The notes below the pieces were generated by a model. That model worked only from the letters and a program-made list of their open reading frames with translations. It was not told where the DNA came from and searched no databases. A DNA stretch of 64,000 nucleotides, taken from assembly GCA_029550965.1 (NCBI GenBank), contig JAKPGJ010000009.1:1-64000 (forward strand), in the 5' to 3' direction. Shown here in pieces: positions 40,344 to 52,111 of the stretch. A program made the position numbers and the translations under genes. Source of the stretch: Bacillota bacterium (GTDB taxonomy: Bacteria > Bacillota > Clostridia > Oscillospirales > CAG-382). Numbering within the stretch: the first letter of the stretch is position 1; each line of letters opens with the position of its first letter.

Positions 40344-40583
40344 CTATGCCATTTCTTTATTATTCATGTTGCGTATACCGTCGAGAAGCAGTTCTTCAAC
40401 AACCACATTTTTCCTAAAAACTCTAGCCTTTATGAGCTTTTGTGCCGCTTCGCCAGATATAATCATCGTCAGCGTCTCTTCTGTCTGATTTATTTGCCGT
40501 TTATCTTGGCGTAAGCTGTAGGATTCAAAATCCTGCGCTTGGTAAATAGCGTCTAACCTAAAAGTCTTCTGGTGATGTAATAC
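40344..40583 (-). pseudogene. Gene fragment, 79 open codons without a start
   Basis: A minus-strand frame is open from 40583 to the TAG at 40344 and reads like real protein (QAQDFESYSLRQDKRQ, TLTMIISGEAAQKLIKARV, VVVEELLLDGIRNMNNKE), but it has no usable start codon before its middle. It is probably the 3' end of a gene cut by rearrangement. The family is not recognised. It lies at the left border of the AT-rich accessory block. Confidence 0.4.
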
Positions 40584-42270
40584 TTATCAATAAATGTCGA
40601 CATTTTATTGCAATGTTGCATGGTATATGGTAAAATAAAAAGTAAGATAAAAGTGGAATTAGATTGGGGTGTTCAAGATGGATAATGTTGAAAATATCTT
40701 GAGTTTATACAAATACATTAGACAGCTTTGTGCATTGAGGTATACGATTGTCACCGATTAATGAGCAATATTGGACATGCTTTCTAAAAGACATTCCAAA
40801 CGATTCAGATAATATTACCGTTTACTATCGAGACCGTGTTGAAGAAGAGTCAAGTGATAATAAAGTATTGCTGGAGGTAAAGAAACCCGAATTTCAAAAA
40901 TGCCCGGAACCGCCGGCTATAATTTCGGATTGGCTCGAACCCGGTTGGGAAAAATTTACAAACACTCCTACTTTGAAAAACTCTCTGACGGTTTTAATGA
41001 AGCATCAGGTGATGACAAGCTTTTACAGCAAGAAATAGAACATTTTGAAGATTCAACAGAACGAATTCAGGCTTATGAAAGATGGATAATATCCAGAGAC
41101 AAATGGGCGAAAAAGCAACGGGTCATAAGTGAAACACGCGGCTTTTTTAACCGCCTTTATCACGCATATATAGATCTCGAACGTGAATCCGAAACTCTTG
41201 AGTTTATGGTGGGAAATGGTCTTATTAGCGATATAGAAAATCAAGCGGTTAATCATCCCGTCCTTTTAAAAAGAGTTAAGTTTGATTTCGATTCAAAAAC
41301 AATATTATTAGAATTTGCGACACGGATACAGATCCGGAGCTTTATACTCTATTACTTCAGGAAATGGCAGAAATTAACCATGGTGTTGTTCAACAACTGA
41401 AGGATGAGCTTCGCGAAAACTTTTATCATCCGTTGGATCGATTTGATACGCCTGATTTTTTAGAATCGCTGACTCACTGGCTCTGTTCTGAAAGCAAGTT
41501 TATTATGATTGAAAATGACGAGCCGGGGCGTGATGACAAAATAGTAACTAGATGGGCTCCTGTCTATTTTATAAGAAAAAGAATTGGGGGTATGCTTTCT
41601 GCAATTGATGAGATAATAAAAACTATTGAAAAAACGGGTTATATGCCTAAACCTATAACCGAAATATTTGGCTCTGATAAAGTTGAAATACAGCTTAATG
41701 ATAGTGAGTCATCGATTGACGAGCAATTAGCCGCTCTCAACGGCGAAAATGTAGACATCCTGCTTGCAAAGGAAGCCAATCGGGAGCAACTTGAAATTGC
41801 ACAGCGAATTGAGCATTATAATGCTGTATTGGTCCAAGGACCTCCGGGTACCGGAAAGACATATACTATTGCCAATCTTTTAGGTCATTTTCTTGCTCAA
41901 GGCAAAAGTGTGTTGGTAACGAGCTATACAAAAAAGGCATTGTCAGTCCTCAAAAGTCAGGTGCCTGAGGAAATACAAAATCTATGTGTCTCGGTGCTGG
42001 ATGATACAAATGAGGATATGGTTCGTTCGATTGACGGTATTTCTGAGAACATATCAAGATATACATCGGGTGAACTTAAAAGAAAAATAGAAACAACCGC
42101 CATAGAGCGTAATGAGATTATAAAACAGCTGTTGACGGATACAAAGGCGGCGGCTATAGACAAAAGTGGGAAATGTTGATTTCAGCGATAGAAGATATGA
42201 AAAATTCAAAATTGCGCATACAAAAAAACTATGGTATAATAAGTAAAACCTCATTATGTGTTTGTTCTTA

Positions 42271-42769
42271 GAACTTAATCGGATCGATAATATTATAGAA
42301 AGGGAGTGGGTGATAATGTTCCAATGCTTGCGTGTGAAATCCGATGAAGAAAAAGAACGCTAACCGGGTTATTGAAAACCCAGAGTGTGTAGAAAAAGGA
42401 CAAATACTGGGATAAAATGCACAGCATGTTGTATGAGGTTTAGAAACAGCTTTCGCTTTTAATTGCGACGGCAACAATGGAGCGATTGAGTTTGAGTAAG
42501 CATTCAACAGTGAAAAATGGGATTTAAATTTTTTACGAATAATAAGTTTCTTAAAAATGCAACTTCGATGATCGTTGAGAAACTAAACAGCGTGTTGGCT
42601 GATAAGTAGTCATTCAATTCATTCGCATAATCAAGTAGTTCAATAGAATATTCATTGTATCGGAAGATATTATGGAGCAAAATACTTACCGTGCAAAGAA
42701 TACCTCAGCACATAAATATAGTAAAGCGGTGGGAAGCGCGCCGTTCTGAGTATCAAAGGAGGTTTTACG
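42271..42769. other. Non-coding stretch inside the helicase pseudogene
   Basis: No recognisable helicase sequence and no credible gene. It is AT-rich with many stops in all frames. It precedes the embedded lipoprotein gene and may hold its promoter. Confidence 0.5.
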
Positions 42770-43099
42770 TTGAAAAAAGCAATCAGTTTGGCAGTATTGT
42801 TCTTGATGAGTATCACATTATGTTCTTGCGAGGTACATTTCGGCAGTACAACCTACGATGTGTCATGGTGGGTGATAGCTGTTCCAGTTATTGTTTTTTC
42901 TGCTGTGGTTTTCTATATTGCCGGGAAAACAATCTCAAAGAAAAAATATACCTGCCCGTCATGCGGGCATACATTTCAGCCTAAATGGTGGAAAGCTATG
43001 TTATCCATACATATAAACAGTGACCGGGTCTTTAAGTGTCCGTCTTGTGGAAAAATAGATTTTTGCCACTTATCCTATGATTCTGAAAATGAGGGATAA
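42770..43099 (+). CDS. Small lipoprotein/membrane protein with zinc ribbon, embedded in the pseudogene
   Basis: A 109-residue protein starting with TTG, 7 bases after AAAGGAGG. The signal-like start KKAISLAVLFLMSITLCSC ends in a lipobox (LCSC). A membrane segment (WWVIAVPVIVFSAVVFYIAG, about 33-52) follows, then a cytoplasmic-style zinc ribbon: CPSCGHTFQPKWW and CPSCGKIDFC. Lipidation plus a later membrane segment and a zinc ribbon is unusual; the first segment may instead be a plain membrane anchor. The frame is intact while the gene around it is ruined, which suggests later arrival or selection. Confidence 0.65.
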   Translation: MKKAISLAVLFLMSITLCSCEVHFGSTTYDVSWWVIAVPVIVFSAVVFYIAGKTISKKKYTCPSCGHTFQPKWWKAMLSIHINSDRVFKCPSCGKIDFCHLSYDSENEG

Positions 43100-45023
43100 C
43101 AGAATCAAAACGAGTCGTGTCGTAACATTGAAAGCATAAGAAACTGTTGATACTTGACGGTGTGTGCTTGCCACAGTTGCAGAACCGGCATTACAGTCTT
43201 GGTAAAACAGATAAATATGATTATGCCTACAACTTGATACGAAGAACTGAGAATAATTATGAGATGAGACAGGCACTAATGAATTGGAAACTTACGGTAA
43301 AGAGGATAGGCAAAGGTACGGGGAAAACAGCCCCGGTGCTCAGAAGACGGGCCCGCGAATTGATGGCTAAGTGCCAGATGGCCGTACCTGCATGGATTAT
43401 GCCTATAAGCAAAGCTCTCGAGAGTTATGACCCTTCTCAAAACTGTTTTGACGTTGTAATAGTTGACGAAGCAAGCCAAGCCGATATAACCGCTCTGGCA
43501 GTTTTATAATTTGCAAAGAAAGTTATAATTGTTGGTGACAATCAGCAAGTGAGTCCAATGACTGTCGGCATTGACGTTGACCGAATAAATGCACTACGCG
43601 ACATGTATATAAAAGATTCTTTTGATACATGGCATCTTTATGACGCTAAAACATCTCTATACGACATTACTGCGTTAACATATCCACCCCTCATGTTGCT
43701 CGAGCATTTCCGCTGCGTACCCGAAATTATTGGCTACAGCAATAAGTTGTCATATAAATTTAGAATTAAACCGTTGCGCGATGCAAGCAATTGTGTTATA
43801 GGTCCTCCGGTTGTCAGTTATAGGGTTTATAACGGAAAGCGTGAAGGCCACAGAAAAATCAATACTCAAGAAGCGGAAACAATTGTCGCATTAATGCTCG
43901 CCTGCATTGAGCAGCCTAAGTACGCAAACAAGACTTTTGGCGTAATATCTTTGCTCGGTGACGTCCAAGCCAAATTGATTCAGCAATTAATATTAAGAAT
44001 TATCGAACCCGACGTGATTGAAGAAAGACGGATTCTTTGCGGTAATGCGTCTCATTTTCAAGGCGACGAAAGAGATGTTGTGTTCCTATCAATGGTAGAC
44101 AGCAACGAAGGAGACAGCCCGTTTAGATTCACCGGGGAGGGTATGGATCAATCCACTAAGCAAAGGTATAATGTCGCAGTTAGCAGAGCAAGAGACCAGC
44201 TTTGGGTTGTCCACTCTCTTGACTATTCAAAAGACCTAAAGCCCGGCGACATACGGCGCGATCTGCTTGAGTATTGCGAAAATCCGAAGGCAGTATTGCG
44301 TTCGAACAAAATTATTGATGCGAATGCTGAATCTCCATTTGAAGAGGCAGTGGGGAAATCGCTCGTTGCTGCGGGTTATCATGTTACTCCACAGTGGGAA
44401 GTCGGCGCCTATCGTATTGATATAGTGGTTCAATATAACGGGAAAAAGATTGCAATTGAGTGTGATGAAGAGAAATACCATAGTGGCGAAGAAAAAATAC
44501 GTGAAGATATGGTACGACAGACTATTCTTGAAAGATTGGGTTGGCGATTTATTCGCATACGTGGGAGCGAGTACTATCGAAATCCGGAAGATACTATGGC
44601 TCGTGTAATAAAAGAACTAAACGACAACGGTATTTTTCCTGAAAAAAGTTACGAACAGGCACCGATTATAAGTTCCGAACTGCTTTTACGAGTAAAGAAT
44701 CGTGCTATGCAAATTCTTGACGAGTGGCATGATAATTATGAAAAAATACCGAACAATAGCGAAGGCAAAATACTAAACATGTCTCTAACTTCAAATCTGG
44801 TTAATAAAAACTCAAGTAGTAAAATGCAACTACATATGTAACCGAACAGACTATAATCTTTGGGCAACAGAACAATAATAATTTCAGTGAATCAATCAGA
44901 TTTGGAGCAACTCAAAGAGCTAATAAGGTAGAAAAATTTAAATACAGCAAATAAAAAGAGTTAAAGAATTGCTCGATGCCGAAATAATTATTTTGATAGC
45001 AGCGAAAAAAGTTAAAAAGATAA

Positions 45024-45062
45024 AGCCAGCAGCGTTTTAAATTCTGCTGGCTTTCTTTATTA
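45024..45062 (+). terminator. Terminator at the end of the helicase pseudogene
   Basis: AGCCAGCAG and CTGCTGGCT form a stem followed by a T-rich run. Confidence 0.8.
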
Positions 45063-45354
45063 TATATTAGCTATAAGTTTAATTTTGATAAATTGCATGT
45101 TTCACGTTTATAGCGTCAAAGCATTATCCAACGCAAAAATTAATTTTATTTATCCTCCGTGCACGCAAAAGGTCCGCAGGAAGATTAGACCTGATCGCTT
45201 TGATTGCGGGAACAACGGACTGCAAAACGCAGACCCGCGTATGCGCGCGCCGCAAATTTTCTTCCATATTTTGCATAAAAGCCGACAATATGAGAAATAT
45301 TATAATCGGAATACATCTATACATTTGCCATCAAACAGCGAAAGGAAGAAAAAA
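45041..45354. other. Border between AT-rich block and GC-rich chromosome, no gene
   Basis: The frame upstream of the LPXTG-type protein gene is open from 45085, but those 90 residues have no signal, no ribosome-binding site at their ATG, and change composition halfway. Base composition rises sharply near 45160. Confidence 0.5.
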
Positions 45355-46086
45355 ATGAAAAGAATCATGATTGCGGCGGCTGTCTTGCTTCTGGGTTTGT
45401 TCGCAATCACAGCGCAGGCGCAGTCCAGTGTCATATCCGTCGGAAAGTCCTATCAGCTGATTACCCCCGCAAGCGCCGGTTACCCGGACGACGGGAAGAA
45501 ACTGACAGACGGTGTTTTCGCCGCAACGGCCGGAGGCGTGGGTTACGGCAATCCGGCGTTCGTCGGCTTCAACAAGAGCAACGCGAACGCAAACGGCGAT
45601 TTTGAGATTATCATTGACCTCGGCAGCGTGCATACCGATTTGTCCAAGTTTGAAATCAGCTATCTGCACCAAACCGACGCCGGCATCTACGCGCCCGGTT
45701 CGGTAACCTTCTCGGTCGCGGACACCAGAAACGGTACCTATACCACGGTCGGCACGCAAACGATTGTCGAGCCCGCTTCGACGCAGATCAATAAAACGAC
45801 GGTTACGCCGGACGGTCCGATCAGCGGACAATTCATCAAGGTGGATATCAAAATCAGAGCGCCCATCACCGACGAGAGCGGCGGCACAACCGTTACGCCG
45901 AGCTGGGTGTTCGTTGACGAAATCAGCATTTACGGCACGACGGGCGCGACCAGCATTCCCAGCGAATCCATACCGCCGCAGACCGGCGACGGCATCACGA
46001 TTCTCGCATTTTCGATCATCGGCTTGACGGCGGTCGTAATGCTCTGCTTAATCATCAAGGAAAGAAAACTCAAAGACATCGATTAA
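45355..46086 (+). CDS. Secreted discoidin-like protein with sortase-type anchor
   Basis: A 243-residue protein from the ATG at 45355 with AAAGGAAG ahead. A signal peptide (MKRIMIAAAVLLLGLF to AQA) is followed by one beta-sandwich domain of F5/8 type C style (GYPDDGKKLTDGVFAA, FEIIIDLGSVHTDLSKFEISY, FIKVDIKI). A short linker ends in PPQTGD, and then a membrane segment (TILAFSIIGLTAVVMLCLII) and a basic tail. That order is a cell-wall sorting signal, with PPQTG in place of LPXTG. It should be displayed on the wall and may bind glycans. It stands alone and has a strong terminator. Confidence 0.7.
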   Translation: MKRIMIAAAVLLLGLFAITAQAQSSVISVGKSYQLITPASAGYPDDGKKLTDGVFAATAGGVGYGNPAFVGFNKSNANANGDFEIIIDLGSVHTDLSKFEISYLHQTDAGIYAPGSVTFSVADTRNGTYTTVGTQTIVEPASTQINKTTVTPDGPISGQFIKVDIKIRAPITDESGGTTVTPSWVFVDEISIYGTTGATSIPSESIPPQTGDGITILAFSIIGLTAVVMLCLIIKERKLKDID

Positions 46087-46101
46087 CCAAAAAACCCTCA
46101 A

Positions 46102-46138
46102 AGAGCAGACGGTCCCGCACCGTCTGTTCTTTTTTTTT
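46102..46138 (+). terminator. Terminator of the anchored protein gene
   Basis: AGCAGACGGT-CCCGC-ACCGTCTGTT is followed by T9. Confidence 0.9.
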
Positions 46139-46328
46139 AAAGACTTGCCGCAGCCAGCGGCCACGCAACCTGAAAAGCACGGTTGATTGCTTTCTAAAAA
46201 CGCGCGGCCATCCCCCGAGCGAACAAAAATGACGCTTCGACAAAGCGGCCCGCTCCTCTTGTGACGGGGTTCGGTTTTTATCCGATCATCAACCGCCCGC
46301 TTCTTTGGCAAGCGGGGTTTTTGCTTTG

Positions 46329-46643
46329 TCAATCAAAACTGTACGCCATCCTACACGCGTCCATATCCACCCTGCCGTCGGGGAGAAACCGGACGCCCTC
46401 TTTCTCCAGCAGTTCGCGCTGCCGGTTCTCGCCGCCGAAGCGGAATGCCGGGGACAGCGTTCCGTCCTTCATCACCACCCGGTGGCAGGGAATGCGCGCC
46501 GGGTCCGGGTTTACATGCAGCGCGTAGCCCACCACGCGCGACCAGCGGTAGTTTCCCGCCATCGCGGCAATCTGACCGTAGGTCGCGACTTTGCCTTTCG
46601 GTATCTTTTTTACCTGCTCGTATATTTTCTCAAACGTCGTCAT
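46329..46643 (-). CDS. Methylated-DNA-protein cysteine methyltransferase (short form)
   Basis: A 104-residue protein from the ATG at 46643 (GGGAG ahead). It consists only of the C-terminal DNA-binding/catalytic domain of the Ogt/MGMT family: KIYEQVKKIPKGKVATYGQIA, VGYALHVNP, and IPCHRVV with the acceptor Cys. Because Cys is present it can in principle take alkyl groups from O6-alkylguanine, unlike ATL proteins that have Trp there. The N-terminal domain found in Ogt/Ada is absent, which is common for this short bacterial group. Confidence 0.88.
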   Translation of the reverse strand: MTTFEKIYEQVKKIPKGKVATYGQIAAMAGNYRWSRVVGYALHVNPDPARIPCHRVVMKDGTLSPAFRFGGENRQRELLEKEGVRFLPDGRVDMDACRMAYSFD

Positions 46644-46817
46644 TTTTGATAAACTCCCATTCGCAATATTTACCAATCGAATTTTGGCATTATTTACGTT
46701 CGGCTGCTAAAACTATAAAGTGACATTTTTTATTATAATTCCAAAAAACAAGATTTCAACGGGATTTTTAAACGTCTTATTCATATTTTTTTTACAAAAT
46801 TGAAGTTCTTGATACTA

Positions 46818-46845
46818 TTGACTTATGTTGCTAAAAGAGTATAAT
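46818..46845 (+). promoter_or_regulatory. Sigma-A promoter of the hrcA operon
   Basis: TTGACT (46818-46823) and TATAAT (46840-46845) are 16 bases apart, directly before the CIRCE operator. Confidence 0.8.
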
Positions 46846-46855
46846 AATCCCAGTG

Positions 46856-46882
46856 TTAGCACTCAATGGTTTAGAGTGCTAA
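46856..46882. promoter_or_regulatory. CIRCE operator
   Basis: TTAGCACTC-N9-GAGTGCTAA is a perfect CIRCE inverted repeat. HrcA, encoded next, binds it and represses the operon until heat stress. Confidence 0.97.
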
Positions 46883-46909
46883 TTTCAAGGAAAGGAGGTC
46901 TGTTGAAGC

Positions 46910-48019
46910 TTGGAGCTTACCCCGAGAAAAAAAGCGATATTAAAATCCATAGTCGACTCCTACATCGCCACCGGCGAGCCGGTAGGGTCTAAATATCTTT
47001 CCGAATCAACCGATCTCCACCTTTCAAGCGCGACTCTGCGCAACGAGATGAGCGATCTTGAGCAAATGGGTTATCTCAAGCAGCCGCACGCTTCGGCAGG
47101 CAGAGTGCCGACCGCGCTTGGTTTTCGGACCTACATTGACAGTCTGATGGAAAGATATTTTTTGTCAATCGAGGAGCTTCAAGTGCTGGACGAAGTGCTC
47201 GACGACAAGGTGACCGAGTTCGGCAAGCTGATGGAGGAAGCGAGCCGCGCGATCAGCGAAATGACCAACTACACCTCCTTCGCTTACCTGGGCAACCCGG
47301 ACAGCGTCGTCGACCGCTACGAGACGGTTTTCATCGACGATTACAGCTTCCTTTTGATAATGGTTTACAAAGAGGGCCTGGTCCGGAACCGTCATGTCAA
47401 AATGCACGAGCCGATTGACAGACGGATGACCGAAGTCACGAAAATGGCGCTCAACGAGGTGCTCGCCGGCGTGCCTGCGGAAGAGATTACCCTTTCCATA
47501 ATCCTGAAGTTCGAAGAAAAAATGGGAAGATACAGGCCGTTCGCCAACTCTGTACTCAGAGTGGTGTATGAAATGCTGAATTCCTACGACAGCGAAAAGG
47601 TTCATATCGACGGCGTCACAAAGCTGCTGTCTTATCCGGAATTCTTCAATGTCTCGAAGGTTCAGAGCGTGCTGAGCCTTCTTGAGGAAAAACAGAAATT
47701 CGTCAAGCTTGTCAAGAACGCCCTGCCCGGGCAAACCAGCATTTTGATCGGAGACGACGAACAGGGCGACATCACCATCCCGGATACCGGCTTTGTGTTC
47801 CATCCGATTACAGTCGGCAGAAAGGTCATCGGCGCGATCGGCGTCATCGGACCGAAGCGAATGAACTACAAAAAAGTTATCGCGTCGCTTGATTATTTTG
47901 TTTCCGGTATTTCGGAGACATTATTAGAAAATACTTTGAAAGATGGAGTAAACGACGATGGAAAGCAAGAACAGAAACGAGAACCTCGAAACGGAACAGA
48001 ACCCGGAAATACTGGATAA
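46910..48019 (+). CDS. hrcA: Heat-inducible transcription repressor HrcA
   Basis: A 369-residue repressor. The N-terminal winged helix (LTPRKKAILKSIVDSYI, GEPVGSKYL, SSATLRNEMSDLE, GYLKQPHASAGRVPT) and the C-terminal half with SILIGDDEQ and GAIGVIGPKRMNYKKVI are standard. The start is a TTG, 11 bases after AAAGGAGG. It binds the CIRCE repeat upstream and so controls its own operon with grpE, dnaK and probably dnaJ. The last 24 residues are a charged non-conserved tail that arises because the reading frame runs 62 bases into grpE. Confidence 0.97.
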   Translation: MELTPRKKAILKSIVDSYIATGEPVGSKYLSESTDLHLSSATLRNEMSDLEQMGYLKQPHASAGRVPTALGFRTYIDSLMERYFLSIEELQVLDEVLDDKVTEFGKLMEEASRAISEMTNYTSFAYLGNPDSVVDRYETVFIDDYSFLLIMVYKEGLVRNRHVKMHEPIDRRMTEVTKMALNEVLAGVPAEEITLSIILKFEEKMGRYRPFANSVLRVVYEMLNSYDSEKVHIDGVTKLLSYPEFFNVSKVQSVLSLLEEKQKFVKLVKNALPGQTSILIGDDEQGDITIPDTGFVFHPITVGRKVIGAIGVIGPKRMNYKKVIASLDYFVSGISETLLENTLKDGVNDDGKQEQKREPRNGTEPGNTG

Positions 48020-48605
48020 CGAACAGAAATCCGCGGAAACGGAAAACGCTTCTGCTGAGACGAGCGCGGAAGCCCCGACGGAAACGGCATCTGAAGAAGC
48101 AAAAGAAAACGAATCCGGCGGCAGCGCGGAAGACACGAAAGAATCCGCCGAGGAAGAAAGCGCGGACTACAAGCTGAAAAAGGAACTGGAAAAAATGAAA
48201 AAAGAGCTCGACGAGCAGAAAGACCGTTATATCCGCCTGTACGCGGAGTTCGACAACTACCGCAAGCGCACGCAAAAGGAAAAAATCGAAGCGTACGCCG
48301 AGGCGAAAATAGACACCATCAAAGCCTTCCTACCGCTGTTCGACAACATGGAAAAGGCGCGCGAGTACGCGAAGGACGATAAAAATATCGAAGCGATCGT
48401 AAAACAGTTCGACGACATACTCAGAGCGCTGGACGTCAAAGTCATTGAGTCCGACGGCAAGCAGTTCGACCCGAATCTGCACGAAGCGCTGGTCCACGAG
48501 GAAGACGACAGCGGCGAGGAGAACAAAATTACGCAGACCTTCCTGAAGGGCTATATGTTGGGCGACAAAGTCATCCGGCATTCATTGGTTAAAGTTTTAA
48601 ACTAA
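47958..48605 (+). CDS. grpE: Nucleotide exchange factor GrpE
   Basis: A 215-residue co-chaperone that releases ADP from DnaK. A long acidic, probably disordered N-terminal region (about 1-70) is followed by a coiled coil (KKELEKMKKELDEQKDRYIRLYAEFDNYRKRT) and the C-terminal beta domain ending with IESDGKQFDPNLHEAL and LKGYMLGDKVIRHSLVKV, as in all GrpE. GGAG lies 9 bases ahead of the ATG. The first 62 bases are shared with the end of hrcA in another frame. Confidence 0.97.
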   Translation: MESKNRNENLETEQNPEILDNEQKSAETENASAETSAEAPTETASEEAKENESGGSAEDTKESAEEESADYKLKKELEKMKKELDEQKDRYIRLYAEFDNYRKRTQKEKIEAYAEAKIDTIKAFLPLFDNMEKAREYAKDDKNIEAIVKQFDDILRALDVKVIESDGKQFDPNLHEALVHEEDDSGEENKITQTFLKGYMLGDKVIRHSLVKVLN

Positions 48606-50489
<1,884 letters not shown>

Positions 50490-50504
50490 TCTTAAGTCAT
50501 ATCC

Positions 50505-50538
50505 GTCGAGGGAAGAATCGCCGCATTCTTTCCTCGAC
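50505..50538 (+). other. Hairpin after dnaK without a T run
   Basis: GTCGAGGGAAGAAT and ATTCTTTCCTCGAC pair almost fully. Lacking a T run, it is more likely an mRNA-stabilising or processing hairpin than a terminator. Confidence 0.5.
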
Positions 50539-50700
50539 CCTGTAACGCCATCGTTTCACAACGAATTATTTTTACAATATAATTGTAGATAAAAGGCGTT
50601 TTATCCGTTAAGATTAGACAGTCGTCATGATTGACAAACCGCCCGCGTTTTGAAAGGCGGCGCGACCACAGCGCAGCGCTTTTTTAGCGGGTTATCGTAG

Positions 50701-50737
50701 AAAAAAGCCGTTTTCCCAACGACAAACGGCTTTTTCA
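50701..50737 (+). terminator. Terminator between dnaK and dnaJ
   Basis: GCCGTTT and AAACGGC form a stem followed by T5, with A6 before it. dnaJ may therefore have its own promoter or depend on readthrough. Confidence 0.75.
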
Positions 50738-50789
50738 TTCGGAATTGTCGTTGGAGAAACGGACCTATGCTTAGTACGTGGGGATTTAT

Positions 50790-51938
50790 ATGGCTCAGAA
50801 TAAACGGGATTATTACGAAATATTAGGCGTCCCTAAAACGGCGAGCGAAGACGAAATAAAGCGAGCGTTCCGCAGACTGGCGAAGCAGTACCATCCCGAC
50901 GCCAACCCGGGCGACAAAACAGCCGAAGAAAAATTCAAAGAAGTCAACGAAGCCTATTCGGTACTTTCCGATAAAGACAAGCGGGCGCGCTATGACCAGT
51001 TCGGTCACGCGGGCGTGGACCCGAACTACGGCGCCGGATTTGGCGGATTCGACGGATTCGGCGGTTTTGATTCCGGCTTCGACGTCGGCGATATATTCGG
51101 CGATATTTTCGGCAGTTTCTTTGGCGGCGGTTCCAGAAGAAGCAGGCGGTATGACGCTCCGGTCAGAGGCGAGGATCTCTCGTATCGGCTGACCATCGAT
51201 TTCGAGGAGGCCGCTTTCGGCTGCAGGAAGGAGATTTCTTACGCCAGAGTTGAGCACTGCGGCACCTGCGGCGGCACCGGAGCCGCAAAAGGTTCGACGC
51301 CCGAAACCTGCCCGATCTGTCACGGAACCGGTCAGGTAACGACGCAGCAGCGCACGCCTTTCGGCGTCATGCAGTCCAGCCGCATCTGCGAACGCTGCAG
51401 AGGCAAGGGAAAAGTTGTCAGCAATCCCTGCGCCGACTGCCGCGGAACCGGCTTTGTCAAAAAGCAGAAAATACTGGAGGTTTCCATTCCGGCGGGCATC
51501 GACAACGGGCAGAGAATCTCGCTTGCCGGTCAGGGCAACGCGGGCGAAAACAACGGGCCTTACGGTGATTTGTATGTGCTCATTTCGGTGCGTCCGCATC
51601 CCATCTTTGAAAGAGACGGCTATAATCTGAAGTGCGAGGTTCCCATCACGTTTGTCGAGGCGGCGCTGGGCGCGAAGGTCACCATTCCGACGCTGGAAGG
51701 CAAGGGCGAGCTGACCATTCCCGAGGGAACGCAGAACGGAACCGTTTTTGTCGTCAAAGGCAAAGGCATCCAGAGCATCAACGGCAAAGGCAAGGGCGAT
51801 TTGTACGTAACCGTAACCATTGAGGTGCCCAGAAACCTTACCAAAAAGCAAAGAGACGCGCTCGCGGCCTTCGGCGACCTATGCGACGACAAAAACTACG
51901 CCAAAAAACAGTCGTTTTTCTCGAAGTTTAAAAAATAA
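50790..51938 (+). CDS. dnaJ: Chaperone DnaJ (Hsp40)
   Basis: A 382-residue type I J-protein from the ATG at 50790. It has a J domain with HPD in [10 protein letters not shown] and a Gly/Phe-rich region (about 75-120). Four zinc motifs follow ([32 protein letters not shown]), then two C-terminal substrate domains. The CGTCGGTG and CADC motifs are intact, so zinc binding is expected. It stimulates DnaK ATPase and delivers clients. It is separated from dnaK by 300 bases with a terminator, and no CIRCE copy is visible there. Confidence 0.97.
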   Translation: MAQNKRDYYEILGVPKTASEDEIKRAFRRLAKQYHPDANPGDKTAEEKFKEVNEAYSVLSDKDKRARYDQFGHAGVDPNYGAGFGGFDGFGGFDSGFDVGDIFGDIFGSFFGGGSRRSRRYDAPVRGEDLSYRLTIDFEEAAFGCRKEISYARVEHCGTCGGTGAAKGSTPETCPICHGTGQVTTQQRTPFGVMQSSRICERCRGKGKVVSNPCADCRGTGFVKKQKILEVSIPAGIDNGQRISLAGQGNAGENNGPYGDLYVLISVRPHPIFERDGYNLKCEVPITFVEAALGAKVTIPTLEGKGELTIPEGTQNGTVFVVKGKGIQSINGKGKGDLYVTVTIEVPRNLTKKQRDALAAFGDLCDDKNYAKKQSFFSKFKK

Positions 51939-51939
51939 A

Positions 51940-51990
51940 AAAAGGTATCTTTTTGGGAAACAGCCCGAAAGATACCTTTGTTTTTTTAAA
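51940..51990 (+). terminator. Terminator of dnaJ
   Basis: AAAGGTATCTTT and AAAGATACCTTT form a 12-base stem followed by GT7. Confidence 0.9.
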
Positions 51991-52111
51991 AAACACATCT
52001 GCGCCGCCGCATTTTTCGCCGCTTTCACATCTATCCCGCTTTTAATATTGATTTTTCCGACTTATTGTGTTATATTATAATATTAATAGAAAATAGAATG
52101 GAGATGCAGGG

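Larger units (their letters stand above)
40678..45040 (+). pseudogene. Superfamily 1 helicase with C-terminal restriction-like nuclease domain, broken
   Basis: The pieces are collinear with one large protein. It starts MDNVENILSLYKYIRQLC at 40678, then shifts frame near 40760, 41000 and 41390. Walker A GPPGTGKTYTIANLL is near 41838. After about 42270 the sequence is lost for about 880 bases. It resumes near 43150 with Walker B VVIVDEASQAD (near 43460), is stopped by an in-frame TAA at 43507-43509, then continues GDNQQVSPM, HFRCVPEI and VAVSRARDQLWVV. The C-terminal part (about 44310-44640) is a Vsr/DUF559-like nuclease domain (SPFEEAV, YRIDIVV, IAIECDEEKYH). The last readable piece ends at the TAA at 45040. 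Intact relatives include single-gene anti-phage helicase-nucleases. At least three frameshifts, one nonsense codon and one replacement make it non-functional. Confidence 0.8.

Noticed and set aside
40302-40514. 70-codon forward frame after the synthetase fusion
   Set aside because: The opposite strand reads much more like protein, and the forward frame has no ribosome-binding site.
45085-45354. N-terminal extension of the sortase-anchored protein
   Set aside because: The signal peptide and ribosome-binding site place the start at 45355; the upstream residues cross a composition border.
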